The notes under the pieces: model-generated
What the model saw: the letters and a program-made list of their open reading frames with translations, nothing else
The model's database searches: none
What the model was told of the DNA's origin: nothing
In this document: piece after piece, positions 19,221-27,399 of the stretch
How the letters are laid out: each line of letters begins with the position of its first letter
How positions within the stretch are numbered: the stretch's first letter is position 1
Translations under genes and position numbers: made by a program
Assembly (NCBI GenBank): GCA_900475325.1
Contig: LS483371.1
Coordinates: forward strand, 1,302,001-1,366,000
Length of the DNA: 64,000 nt
Reading direction: 5' to 3'
Origin: Paucimonas lemoignei
Lineage (GTDB): Bacteria > Pseudomonadota > Gammaproteobacteria > Pseudomonadales > Pseudomonadaceae

Positions 19221-20377
19221 CGTGCGGTCTCCAGGATTGCAGTCTGGCGATCCTGGCTAGCGTCACGCAGAATTTCTACTCGCGAGCCAGCCTTGAGCCG
19301 GGACTGACCGTCGCTGACCAGTACATCACCCGCCTTGGGGCCGGAGATCAGCATCAGGTCGCTGTCCTGATACAACACCTGCACCGGAACCACTTCGACT
19401 TTGTCGCCATTTACGCGGAACGCGTAATGCTGATCAATGCCGCGCTGCACCACTTGCGGCGGTACACGCAGGGCATCGCGGTCGACGGCTGTCTGAATTT
19501 TTACCGTGACCAGTTGGCCCGGCCACAGCAGTTGTCTGGGATTGCTGAATTCAGCCTTGGCGCGGATGGTCCCGGTAGTGGCCGAGACCTGATTGTCGAT
19601 CAGCTTCAAGTGGCCATCGCCCAGCAAGGTGCCGCTGTCGCCATCGCCCAGGAAGGCTTTGACTGCCGCCGGTGTGCTGGAGGCGATCAGGCCTTGCAGG
19701 GTCGGCAGCATGTGTTGTGGCAGGGAAAACTCCACCGAGACCGGGTCAATCTGGGTGACTGAAAAAAGGCCCTGGGTATCACTGACCCGCAGGAAGTTGC
19801 CTTCATCGACGTTGCGAATACCGACCCGGCCTGTCACCGGGGATCGAATCTGTGTGTAGGAAAGCTGCACTTGCGCAGCGCTGATGGCCGCCTCGTTACC
19901 CATGGCCGTGGCCTTGAGCTGGTGAACAGTGGCCTGCTGCTGGTCGAACGTCTGTTTGGAAATGCCGTTGTCTTCGCTCAAAAGCCGGTAGCGCTTGAGG
20001 TCTACCTGGGCCATGTCCAGTTGAGCCTTGCTTTGCGCGAGTTGCGCTTTGGCCTGCTCCAGCGTGGCGCGAATCGCTCGGTCATCGATGGTGGCCAGCA
20101 AGTCGCCGGTCTTGACCGTCTGCCCTTCCTTGACCAGCACCTTGGTGAGAATGCCGTCCACCTGCGGACGAATGACCACGCTGTGCAGCGAAAGAACCGA
20201 GCCGATGCCGGTAACGAAACGCGGCACGTTTTCCTCATTCACCGTAATGACCTTGATCGGCACTGCGCTCGGCGTGCTGACTTTGGCCGTCGCCGGACGG
20301 GTCAGGGTCCATGTGGACACCCCGATCAAGCCCGCAATGATGGCAACGGCGAGGACGGTTCTGGTCTGTTTACGCAT
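19217..20377 (-). CDS. RND efflux periplasmic adaptor (membrane fusion protein)
   Basis: A 386-residue HlyD/AcrA-type adaptor. It has an N-terminal membrane anchor or signal segment (about residues 7-25), a biotinyl-lipoyl-like motif (VVIRPQVDGILTKVLVKEG near 68-86), an alpha-helical hairpin rich in Ala/Gln (about 105-160), then beta-barrel and membrane-proximal domains. It has no lipobox cysteine, so it is anchored by the helix or secreted rather than a lipoprotein. It is the first gene of the pump operon and overlaps the permease by 4 bases. Confidence 0.88.
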   Translation of the reverse strand: MRKQTRTVLAVAIIAGLIGVSTWTLTRPATAKVSTPSAVPIKVITVNEENVPRFVTGIGSVLSLHSVVIRPQVDGILTKVLVKEGQTVKTGDLLATIDDRAIRATLEQAKAQLAQSKAQLDMAQVDLKRYRLLSEDNGISKQTFDQQQATVHQLKATAMGNEAAISAAQVQLSYTQIRSPVTGRVGIRNVDEGNFLRVSDTQGLFSVTQIDPVSVEFSLPQHMLPTLQGLIASSTPAAVKAFLGDGDSGTLLGDGHLKLIDNQVSATTGTIRAKAEFSNPRQLLWPGQLVTVKIQTAVDRDALRVPPQVVQRGIDQHYAFRVNGDKVEVVPVQVLYQDSDLMLISGPKAGDVLVSDGQSRLKAGSRVEILRDASQDRQTAILETAR

Positions 20378-20680
20378 GCGAGGGGCGCCGAAAAGTCAAA
20401 GAAGGAGGGCAACGGTTATTGGCTTGTCTGTTATAGCCCGTCTACCCGGTCAGCAGAATGACGGCAAGCTGTCAGGATTGTCAGCAAAAAGAATGCCGCA
20501 CAGCGGATCGGTTTCAAGAATGGCGGGCGCAGGACGATAGCTTTAGGTAAGGGGAAAGTAATCTCGGGCCGTGCGGCGCAAAATCCTACGGATTCTGATG
20601 GCTGGTTTTGTACCGATCTCCTTGTTTTTTTCACCTGATTTTACGTCCTGATCAGCACTGATCAAATCGGAGCAAAGCCC
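20378..20680. other. Divergent promoter region between the pump adaptor and fimbrial genes
   Basis: 303 bases without a gene. They must hold the promoters of the leftward adaptor-pump operon and the rightward pilin-like gene. T-rich sequence lies just upstream of the pilin-like gene. I see no repeat, no convincing regulator site and no RNA gene. Confidence 0.5.
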
Positions 20681-21052
20681 ATGAAACGCAGCGTCTCAAG
20701 CTGGAATTGTTGTCTCGCCATTTTCCTCAAGGTCCCGCGAGTCGCCGTGTTTCTGGCACTGGCTCCCCTGTGCATGAGCTCCGCTGCGGCACTGGCTGCA
20801 GAGGGCCGGTTGAGTTTCGGCGGCCACATCAGCAATGCCAGTTGCGCGCTGCTGCAGCCGACCGGTTCAGGGCAGGAAACCATGGCACAGCGGGTCAATG
20901 TGTCTGCTGACTTGTCCATCATCGTGGATACAACCCGAAACGCGTGTGCAGGGGCAGTCATTCCCTTTTCAGCTCGCTACCAGCCACTGGTGGCCTCGCG
21001 TTCAACAAGCCAGGGCTCCGGTGCAGGGGTTTTAACCCTGACTTATCAATAA
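20681..21052 (+). CDS. Small secreted pilin-like protein
   Basis: A 123-residue protein with a signal peptide ending near AALA-A (residues 36-40). The mature part opens with GRLSFGGHISNASC, the start of chaperone-usher pilins, and has a second cysteine (RNACAG) able to form the usual pilin disulphide. It ends in an alternating hydrophobic strand GVLTLTYQ like pilin C termini. At roughly 83 mature residues it is shorter than the 140-180 normal for a pilin domain. It precedes the pilin gene by 326 bases. It may be a minor subunit or a degenerate pilin; the sequence does not decide. Confidence 0.6.
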   Translation: MKRSVSSWNCCLAIFLKVPRVAVFLALAPLCMSSAAALAAEGRLSFGGHISNASCALLQPTGSGQETMAQRVNVSADLSIIVDTTRNACAGAVIPFSARYQPLVASRSTSQGSGAGVLTLTYQ

Positions 21053-21073
21053 TCATTCGAATTGTCTTCAATT

Positions 21074-21109
21074 CAAATCTGTTTCTCGGTAAAACGAGCG
21101 ACAGATTTG
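21074..21109 (+). other. Stem-loop after the pilin-like gene, in the fimbrial leader region
   Basis: Nine-base perfect arms CAAATCTGT and ACAGATTTG enclose a second stem CTCG/CGAG, starting 22 bases after the stop. No T run follows, so it is not a standard terminator. The rest of the 326-base gap to the pilin gene (21053-21378) is AT-rich and probably carries the main fimbrial promoter. It also holds a pair of 8-base inverted repeats, CGTAATAC at 21131 and GTATTACG at 21202. Confidence 0.6.
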
Positions 21110-21378
21110 GTAGCTAAAAAGTTGCGATCACGTAATACGGCTGTCAATTTAATGCGAACTATTGCCTGACCATTGCTATCGGGTATTGGCAGCAACGCTT
21201 TGTATTACGCGGCCTGTAAGGAATTTGCGGTTATTCCTACGGAAAGTTCACACAAGTTCAATCGTCTAATCCGCCTTATTAAAGTAAAAATACCGACATC
21301 GATCAGCCCGATCGAACCTTATAGTGCGTGGCGTCCGAATCAGGGCATACACGAAATAACACAAGGAATGTCGTTAAT

Positions 21379-21963
21379 ATGAAAAAACTTACTCTTGCAC
21401 TGGCTGCGGCAGGCGCTATCACTGTGGGGCTGACCGGCACTGCGAATGCCGCCAACAATGGGAAGTTGATCTTCAGTGGCACACTGACCAACATCTCTTG
21501 CGACGTCGGCCCGGGCGCCGGTACCTCCCCAGGCACCAACCCCGGAGAGATCGCCGTGGATCTGGGTAACGTTTCGTTTTCGGACATCGGTACTTCCTCT
21601 CAGAACAGGTTGGAAACCGCGACCCCGATCCAGCTGCTGGTCAACTGCTCGGCAGGTGCCGATCAGTACAACCTGGTGAAGATGCGCTTCTCGGCTCGCA
21701 ACGGTAGCGGCCTGGACAACAACGACGCCAAGTTGCTGCGCACTACCGGCGCCGCAGACGGTGTCGGTATCGGCCTGTTGAACGCTGCCAATCAGATCAT
21801 GGATCTGGGCGGTACCGAGACCATCGATAAACCGCTGGTCAAGGACAATAACGGCGGCGCCACTGCTGAACTCAATTTCGGTGCGGTGTATGTGCTCAAT
21901 GGCACGACCACCAATCCGGGTAATGCCGACGGCTTCATGCCGTTTGTTCTGGATTACGAGTAA
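21379..21963 (+). CDS. Type 1-like fimbrial major pilin subunit
   Basis: A 194-residue chaperone-usher pilin. The signal peptide ends at about TANA (residues 21-24). Mature NGKLIFSGTLTNISCDVG is the donor strand plus first conserved cysteine, and LLVNCSAG supplies the second. The C terminus GFMPFVLDYE is the strand complemented by the chaperone. The ATG at 21379 has aagga upstream and begins the signal peptide MKKLTLALAAAG. A strong intercistronic hairpin separates it from the chaperone gene, consistent with it being the most expressed gene of the cluster. Confidence 0.9.
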   Translation: MKKLTLALAAAGAITVGLTGTANAANNGKLIFSGTLTNISCDVGPGAGTSPGTNPGEIAVDLGNVSFSDIGTSSQNRLETATPIQLLVNCSAGADQYNLVKMRFSARNGSGLDNNDAKLLRTTGAADGVGIGLLNAANQIMDLGGTETIDKPLVKDNNGGATAELNFGAVYVLNGTTTNPGNADGFMPFVLDYE

Positions 21964-21969
21964 TACGCC

Positions 21970-21998
21970 GGACGGAGCGAGCAGGACTCGCTCCGTCC
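21970..21998 (+). other. Intercistronic hairpin between pilin and chaperone
   Basis: Perfect 12-base arms GGACGGAGCGAG and CTCGCTCCGTCC with a five-base loop, six bases after the pilin stop and followed by TATTT. It could act as a partial terminator or mRNA 3' stabiliser that keeps pilin in excess over chaperone and usher. That role is inferred from other fimbrial operons. Confidence 0.8.
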
Positions 21999-22039
21999 TA
22001 TTTGAATGTGAAGCGTCTGAACTCAAAGCGAATGCCATC

Positions 22040-22777
22040 ATGTTTTTGTTTTTCTCTCGTTGCGCGGCGTTGCTGGCTTTATTGTTCAGCCTGGGCGCGC
22101 AGGCGGGCATTATTATCAATACGACCCGGGTCATTTATCCGGCCCAGGACAAGGAAGTCAGTTTCGGCGTACATAACACCGGAACGGGAGAGATCCTTGT
22201 ACAAAGCTGGCTGGAACCTAACGCAGAACATACTGATGCCGATAACTTGCCCTTTGTCATCACCCCGGCACTGGCACGTTTACCAGGCGAAGGGCGGCAA
22301 CTATTGCGCGTCATATATGCCGGTTCAGATATGCCACTTGATCGTGAATCGGTGATGTGGCTAAACGTTCAGGAAATCCCCCAGGCGGTTGCGGAAAACG
22401 CCCTGCAAGTTGCCATTCGGCAGCGCATCAAACTGTTTTTTCGACCTCAGGGGCTGGCGGGTGAACCCGGCGATGCTCCCGAACAGTTGCGTTGGACATT
22501 GGCTGGGCGCAAGACAGTGCAAGTCGATAATCCAGGCCCCTATCACGTGTCGATGGTTCGCATCCTTGGCCAACAAGGCACTACGCAACTGCTGGAACAG
22601 GACAGCCAAATGCTTGCACCGGGGCAGAGCTTCAGGTTTGCACTGACCTCACCGGTGGATAACGCCGCGCTGACACTGAGCTTTATCAGCATCAACGATT
22701 TTGGCGGCCAGGTCGCTTACCACGCCACCGTGCAAGCCGACGCCACTGCCAGGGCGGTCAAGACGCTGCCGCGCTAG
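22040..22777 (+). CDS. Periplasmic fimbrial chaperone 1 (PapD family)
   Basis: A 245-residue chaperone with signal peptide ending at GAQA (about residues 17-20). The two immunoglobulin-like domains carry the expected landmarks. The conserved Arg in INTTRVIYP corresponds to PapD R8. The motif AIRQRIKLFFRP has the conserved lysine (PapD K112) that binds pilin C termini. It folds subunits by donor-strand complementation and passes them to the usher. The ATG at 22040 starts the signal peptide MFLFFSRCAALLALLF; upstream in-frame codons overlap the pilin gene. Confidence 0.92.
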   Translation: MFLFFSRCAALLALLFSLGAQAGIIINTTRVIYPAQDKEVSFGVHNTGTGEILVQSWLEPNAEHTDADNLPFVITPALARLPGEGRQLLRVIYAGSDMPLDRESVMWLNVQEIPQAVAENALQVAIRQRIKLFFRPQGLAGEPGDAPEQLRWTLAGRKTVQVDNPGPYHVSMVRILGQQGTTQLLEQDSQMLAPGQSFRFALTSPVDNAALTLSFISINDFGGQVAYHATVQADATARAVKTLPR

Positions 22778-22802
22778 AGACCCCACCTTTTATTTACCCA
22801 TT

Positions 22803-22834
22803 CTGAGCCACGCCTTTCTTCGGGCATGGCTCAG
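22803..22834 (+). other. Stem-loop between chaperone 1 and usher
   Basis: Arms CTGAGCCA and TGGCTCAG with an inner GCC/GGC pairing and a T-rich loop, ending 32 bases before the usher ATG. It may lower usher expression relative to the upstream genes. Confidence 0.6.
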
Positions 22835-22866
22835 CAGTCGTGTGTCTGCCTGAACGGAATTCAGGC

Positions 22867-25458
22867 ATGGATAGAGGCTTTGAATCGAGTGGAAATCAGC
22901 TAATGGAATGGCGTTATAACAACATAAGGGCGTCAACTCCGGGGTCCATCCTGCCACTGATCAAGGGTTTGAAGCCGACGTTCAGACGCAGGCTTGTAGT
23001 GTTTGGCGTTGCGCATTTACTGCCGACAGTCGTCTGGGCTGTCGAAAATCCGCCCGCTGGCACGGTGAAGTTCAATACGGCGTTTATTCAGGGCAGTGAG
23101 CAGCCGCCAGAGCTGACCGAATTCCTGCGGGCCAATAGTCTGCTGCCGGGCACTTACCGGGTGGATATTTATGTAAACCGTGCCTTGAGCGGGCGACGCG
23201 ATATTGTCTTCGTCAACAACCCGCGCTCCGGACGTATCGAACCTTGTCTGACGCTCGACATGCTCCAGGCCTTTGGACTTGATCCGGATCGCCTGCAGTC
23301 AGCGTCGGAAGCGGCGGACAGCCAGGCCTGCTTCGATTTACCCCAACAGGTGGAATTTGCCAGGGTCGACTATCAGCCCAATGCCCTGCGCCTGAACATC
23401 ACGGTTCCGCAGCAGATCATGCAGCGCAGCGCCCGCGGTTACGTGCCTGCTGAACTGTGGGATGAAGGCGAGCCCGTGGGGTTCGTCAACTATGCGTTCA
23501 ATGCCGCGCGCCGCAGCAATCAGCGCCAGGAATCGGAGCAGTACTACCTGAGTTTGCGCAACGGCGTGAACCTGGGGGCGTGGCGGCTGCGCAACGAGTC
23601 GTCACTGGTCTATGGCGATAATCAGGACTACCGCTTTCGCAGCAATCGTACCTTTGTGCAGCGCGACGTCACCGCGCTGCACAGCCAGTTGACCCTGGGT
23701 GAGACGTTCAGCGATTCCCAAGTGTTCGACAGCGTGCGCTTTCGTGGGTTGGGGCTGAGCTCCGATGACGCAATGCTGCCCGACAGTGAGCGCACCTATG
23801 CGCCAGTGATCCGTGGCATCGCGGAAACCAATGCCTCGGTGGAAGTGCGCCAGAACGGCTATCTGCTGTACAGCGGCAACGTTTCGCCTGGCCCTTTCGA
23901 GATCACGGACATCTACCCCAGCGGCTCCAATGGCGACCTGCAGGTCACCATTATCGAGGCCGATGGTCGGCGCCGTTCCTTCACTCAAGCTTATGCATCG
24001 CTGCCGATCATGGTGCCGGACGGTGCGTTTCGCTACAGCCTTGCGGTGGGCCAGGTCGACAATGCCAACGATGATGCGGCGACCCCGACCTTTGCCAGTG
24101 CTGCGTTGATCTATGGGTTAACCGAACGGGTGACCGGGTTTGGCGGCCTGCAACTGGCTGCCGATTATCAGGCAAGCAACCTCGGGGCCGGGGTCAACAC
24201 TGGCGTGGGGGCGCTATCTGCGGACCTGACCCAGTCGATCAGCGAGGTCAATCACCAGCGTCACGCGGGGCAAAGTCTGCGGGTACGGTATGCCAACACC
24301 CTGGACGTCACCAACACCACCCTGGCGGTGGCCGGTTATCGTTATTCCACTGAACATTTCCGCACCCTGAACCAGCATGTTGACGCAACGGATCCGGGTT
24401 CGCGTCGCTCGCTCAATGGCGTGGCCAAGGACCGCCTTGAACTGAACATCACCCAGGCGTTGCCTGCACAATCCGGAAGTTTGAGCCTGACGGCATCCGA
24501 GCAGCGTTACTGGAACCAGACCGGCAAGACCCGCCAGTTCTACCTCGCCTACAACGCCGCATGGCGCACCCTCAACTACAGCCTTTCCCTTGAGAGCAAC
24601 CGCGAATCCAGCGGCGATGGGCGAAGTCACAGCGACAACCGGATCGCCCTCAGTGTGACCATGCCGCTGGGCGCAAGCCCGGGCTCATCGCGGGTTTCAT
24701 TCAACGCCGTGCGCGACAGCGCCGGGCAGTACAACGCGCAGCTGGGGCTCAACGGGCAAGTGCTCGATGACCGCAACACGTTCTATTCCGTGCAGGCCGG
24801 GCACGACAGCGGCTCAGGCAGCTTCGGCTCCGGCAAGATCAACACCACCCGTTCGTACGGGCGCTTCGAGGGCGGTTACAGTCAGGGTCGCGATTACGAG
24901 GCCTTGACGCTGGGCGCGGCGGGCTCCTTGCTGGTCCATGGCGGGGGCATAAATGCGGGCCAGTCCCTGGGTGAGACCTTTGCCCTGGTGCAGGTGCCCA
25001 ATGTGGCCGGGGCAGGGCTGAGCAGTTTCAGCAATATCAAGACTGCCGACAACGGCTACGCCGTGCTGCCGTATGCCCAGCCTTATCGCAACAACTGGAT
25101 CAGCCTCGACACTCGGCAACTGGGTGCCGATGTGGACCTGGATAACGCGGTGAGCCAAGTGGTGCCGCGTCGCGGAGCCATGCCGGTGGTGCGTTTCAAG
25201 GCGAACACCGGGCGCCGCGTGCAGTTCGAACTGGTTCAGGCCGATGGCAGTCGCGTGCCGTTGGGGGCCAGCGTCGAAGACGCCGACGGCAAGGTGCTGG
25301 CAGTCGTCGACCCCACGGGCCGCGCGCTGGTACTCAGTGAGCAGGACAGCGGTGAGCTGTTTGCCAAATGGGGCGATCAGCGTTGTCGAGTAGCCTTCAC
25401 CCTGCCAGCAAAAGATCCAGCCCGCGCTTACGAGCGCATCAGGGTGACCTGCCAATGA
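22867..25458 (+). CDS. Outer-membrane fimbrial usher
   Basis: An usher of about 863 residues (FimD/PapC family, usual length 800-880) forming the outer-membrane pore through which pilins are polymerised. A long, charged N-terminal leader precedes a signal-like core ending VVWA. The mature protein begins with the N-terminal domain signature VKFNTAFIQG. Beta-barrel and plug regions follow, with FEITDIYPSGSNGDLQVTI typical of the family, and a C-terminal domain ending in a paired cysteine region (WGDQRCRVAF to RVTCQ). ATG 22867 is chosen; ATG 22903, with tggaaa upstream, is a real alternative. It overlaps chaperone 2 by 4 bases. Confidence 0.93.
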   Translation: MDRGFESSGNQLMEWRYNNIRASTPGSILPLIKGLKPTFRRRLVVFGVAHLLPTVVWAVENPPAGTVKFNTAFIQGSEQPPELTEFLRANSLLPGTYRVDIYVNRALSGRRDIVFVNNPRSGRIEPCLTLDMLQAFGLDPDRLQSASEAADSQACFDLPQQVEFARVDYQPNALRLNITVPQQIMQRSARGYVPAELWDEGEPVGFVNYAFNAARRSNQRQESEQYYLSLRNGVNLGAWRLRNESSLVYGDNQDYRFRSNRTFVQRDVTALHSQLTLGETFSDSQVFDSVRFRGLGLSSDDAMLPDSERTYAPVIRGIAETNASVEVRQNGYLLYSGNVSPGPFEITDIYPSGSNGDLQVTIIEADGRRRSFTQAYASLPIMVPDGAFRYSLAVGQVDNANDDAATPTFASAALIYGLTERVTGFGGLQLAADYQASNLGAGVNTGVGALSADLTQSISEVNHQRHAGQSLRVRYANTLDVTNTTLAVAGYRYSTEHFRTLNQHVDATDPGSRRSLNGVAKDRLELNITQALPAQSGSLSLTASEQRYWNQTGKTRQFYLAYNAAWRTLNYSLSLESNRESSGDGRSHSDNRIALSVTMPLGASPGSSRVSFNAVRDSAGQYNAQLGLNGQVLDDRNTFYSVQAGHDSGSGSFGSGKINTTRSYGRFEGGYSQGRDYEALTLGAAGSLLVHGGGINAGQSLGETFALVQVPNVAGAGLSSFSNIKTADNGYAVLPYAQPYRNNWISLDTRQLGADVDLDNAVSQVVPRRGAMPVVRFKANTGRRVQFELVQADGSRVPLGASVEDADGKVLAVVDPTGRALVLSEQDSGELFAKWGDQRCRVAFTLPAKDPARAYERIRVTCQ

Positions 25459-26183
25459 GCCGACTCATTCTGCTGCTGGCAGCATGGCTGTGGGGCGCGA
25501 GTGCGTCTGCCACGGTTTCGCTGGGCGGGACACGCTTGATCTTTGACGGACGCTTCGCCGAAGCCAGCCTGGAGGTGGTCAATCGTAACGCTCAGGCGGT
25601 ATTGATCCAGGCCTGGCTCAGTGCGGCCGATAACGCCGAGGACGGTCCGCAGGCTGTGGGCCCCGAGCTGCCATTTGTGCTGACGCCGCATTTGTCCCGG
25701 CTTGAGGGGCATGCAAAGCAACGCCTGCGGCTGTTGTATCAAGGGCAGGGCATGCCGCAAACCGCCGAGTCATTGCTGCACCTCTACGTGTTGGAAATCC
25801 CCCGAAAGGTGGTGGGCGCCAATCAGTTGAGCATCGCCATTCGCCAGCGCATCAATGTGTTCTATCGCCCGCCAGGATTGACTGACGACCCGGCGCTCAC
25901 CCCGCAGCTTCTGCACTGGACGCTGGGCGACACCTCGCTGCGGGTCAGCAACCCCACGCCCTTTCATGCCGCGCTCCAGGATGTGCAGTTGGGCGGCATT
26001 GCGACCAGCGACTACCTGCTGCTGGCGCCGGGAGCCAGCCACTCGATGACGGTTGCAGCTTCGGAGGGCGCGAGGCGCTTGTCATTCCAGGCTCTGACCG
26101 ACTACGGCGGGCTGCGCAGTTATTGCGCATACGCCACAGGGGACACATTCACCACCACCGAAGACCGGCAAAAGGACTGCTGA
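25455..26183 (+). CDS. Periplasmic fimbrial chaperone 2 (PapD family, divergent)
   Basis: A 242-residue chaperone with a signal peptide ending ASASA (about residue 19) and the conserved Arg in GGTRLIFDG. The motif that should read RxKLFYRP instead reads IRQRINVFYRP, so the pilin-anchoring lysine (PapD K112) is an asparagine. It is coupled to the usher by ATGA overlap and to the following adhesin gene by TGATG, suggesting it serves the adhesin specifically. Otherwise the fold signals are normal. Whether it is active on ordinary pilins is open. Confidence 0.9.
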   Translation: MSRLILLLAAWLWGASASATVSLGGTRLIFDGRFAEASLEVVNRNAQAVLIQAWLSAADNAEDGPQAVGPELPFVLTPHLSRLEGHAKQRLRLLYQGQGMPQTAESLLHLYVLEIPRKVVGANQLSIAIRQRINVFYRPPGLTDDPALTPQLLHWTLGDTSLRVSNPTPFHAALQDVQLGGIATSDYLLLAPGASHSMTVAASEGARRLSFQALTDYGGLRSYCAYATGDTFTTTEDRQKDC

Positions 26184-27298
26184 TGAACATGTTTAAAACA
26201 CCTGCTGTTGGGACCCCAGGTTCCGTGGGAGCGAGCTTGCTCGCGAAAGCGTCATATCAGAAGCCGCATGATCTGCGACTGTCCCGGCCTCTTCGCGAAC
26301 AAGCTCGCTCCCACGTATTGCCGTCAGCGCGAGCATTGTTGTTGGCGTTTCTGCTCAGCCCCGCCACCTGCTTCGCGCTGGTCTGCAAGACTCAAGGGGC
26401 AGGGGAGACGACGATTCGCGACGACTTGGGCAGCAGCGTTGCGATCCCTGCGAATGTGCCGGAGGGGGATGTGGTCTGGCGTTCCGAGCGGCTGAATCTT
26501 CAGGTGGAGTGCATCAAGGACGGGATGCCAGCAGCCCGGGAGGAAGTCTTTCTCTACATCAACCCGGACAACCGGCCTATCGGCCAGGGGATTCGCGCCG
26601 GGGTAACCGTGGCGGGTATCGATTACCTGCAAAGCAGTGGGCGCATCAGCACGGGGCAGTTTTTACCGGTTTGCCATGAGGGCGAAGCGAACATTGGTGC
26701 CTGCCCCAAGGTGGTGTTCAACCTGAGCTTTTCGGTGTTCATTGAAAAGTTCGGGCCCTCGCCTCCCTCCGGAGTGGCCAGTGACTTGCACGACTACCGG
26801 GTTTTCCAGCTCGACAGCGGCGCGGCGCTCAATCCACTGCCTGGCGCCACCCTCAGCTATCAGCTCAACAACCTCAGCGGCCTGCGCTTTGTCGCCTGTG
26901 ATGCCGGGCTGCAGGTGCTGCCTGAGACCGTCGAGTTTGGGCACGTCGGCATCCAGCAGGTGGCAGTGGGCAAGGTGATCGAGCGTCGTCCGTTTTCTCT
27001 GGTCACGACCCGCGAGTGCGACTCGCCCTTCAGCCTGGGGGCGCGTTTCAAACCGGTCACGGGCAGCCTGGCCGGGGATTATCTGATCCCTGCTGCCAAC
27101 ACAGGCGTGGGCATCCGGATCGTCAACAGCCGGGATGATTCGATCTTGCGCTACAACGAGCCTTTCCACCTGGCGGATTTGTTGGGTGACGACAAAGCCG
27201 CCCGTGTCGACTTTGAGGCCGAGCTGGTCTGGCAGACCAAAACCCCCAAGGCAGGCCCTTTCGAAGCCGAAGTGATGGTCGATCTGTTTTATAAGTAG
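26183..27298 (+). CDS. Fimbrial tip adhesin / terminal pilus subunit
   Basis: A 371-residue secreted protein, last gene of the fimbrial cluster. The hydrophobic signal core ALLLAFLLSPATCFA ends near residue 65, unusually far from the start, because a 90-base REPIN (26225-26314) is translated in frame as residues 15-44. The mature protein has an N-terminal lectin-like half with cysteines (LVCKTQ, VECIKD, LPVCHEG, GACP) and a C-terminal pilin-like half (VACDAG, TTRECDSPF). It ends VMVDLFYK, a donor-strand-accepting end. This two-domain plan is that of tip adhesins; the ligand is unknown. A TTG at 26318 is a possible alternative start. Confidence 0.8.
   Translation: MNMFKTPAVGTPGSVGASLLAKASYQKPHDLRLSRPLREQARSHVLPSARALLLAFLLSPATCFALVCKTQGAGETTIRDDLGSSVAIPANVPEGDVVWRSERLNLQVECIKDGMPAAREEVFLYINPDNRPIGQGIRAGVTVAGIDYLQSSGRISTGQFLPVCHEGEANIGACPKVVFNLSFSVFIEKFGPSPPSGVASDLHDYRVFQLDSGAALNPLPGATLSYQLNNLSGLRFVACDAGLQVLPETVEFGHVGIQQVAVGKVIERRPFSLVTTRECDSPFSLGARFKPVTGSLAGDYLIPAANTGVGIRIVNSRDDSILRYNEPFHLADLLGDDKAARVDFEAELVWQTKTPKAGPFEAEVMVDLFYK
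26225..26314. repeat. REPIN lying inside the adhesin coding sequence
   Basis: Inverted arms gtgggagcgagcttgctcg and its near complement, exactly 90 bases from gtggga to tcccac, therefore frame-preserving. It belongs to the same family as the array at 9480-9835. It is the only repeat in this window found inside a gene. Confidence 0.92.
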
Positions 27299-27399
27299 GC
27301 TCAGCCGATGGGAGGTGTGGGGCCGTGCAGGCATGCTGCAAATGATTCAGGTATGCTGCGCGGCCTTTCGACGACTGATTCCAACTTTCTGGAGCCTCC

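Noticed and set aside
21131..21209. Possible invertible promoter switch before the pilin gene
   Set aside because: The inverted repeats CGTAATAC/GTATTACG are only 8 bp and 64 bp apart, and no recombinase gene is nearby.
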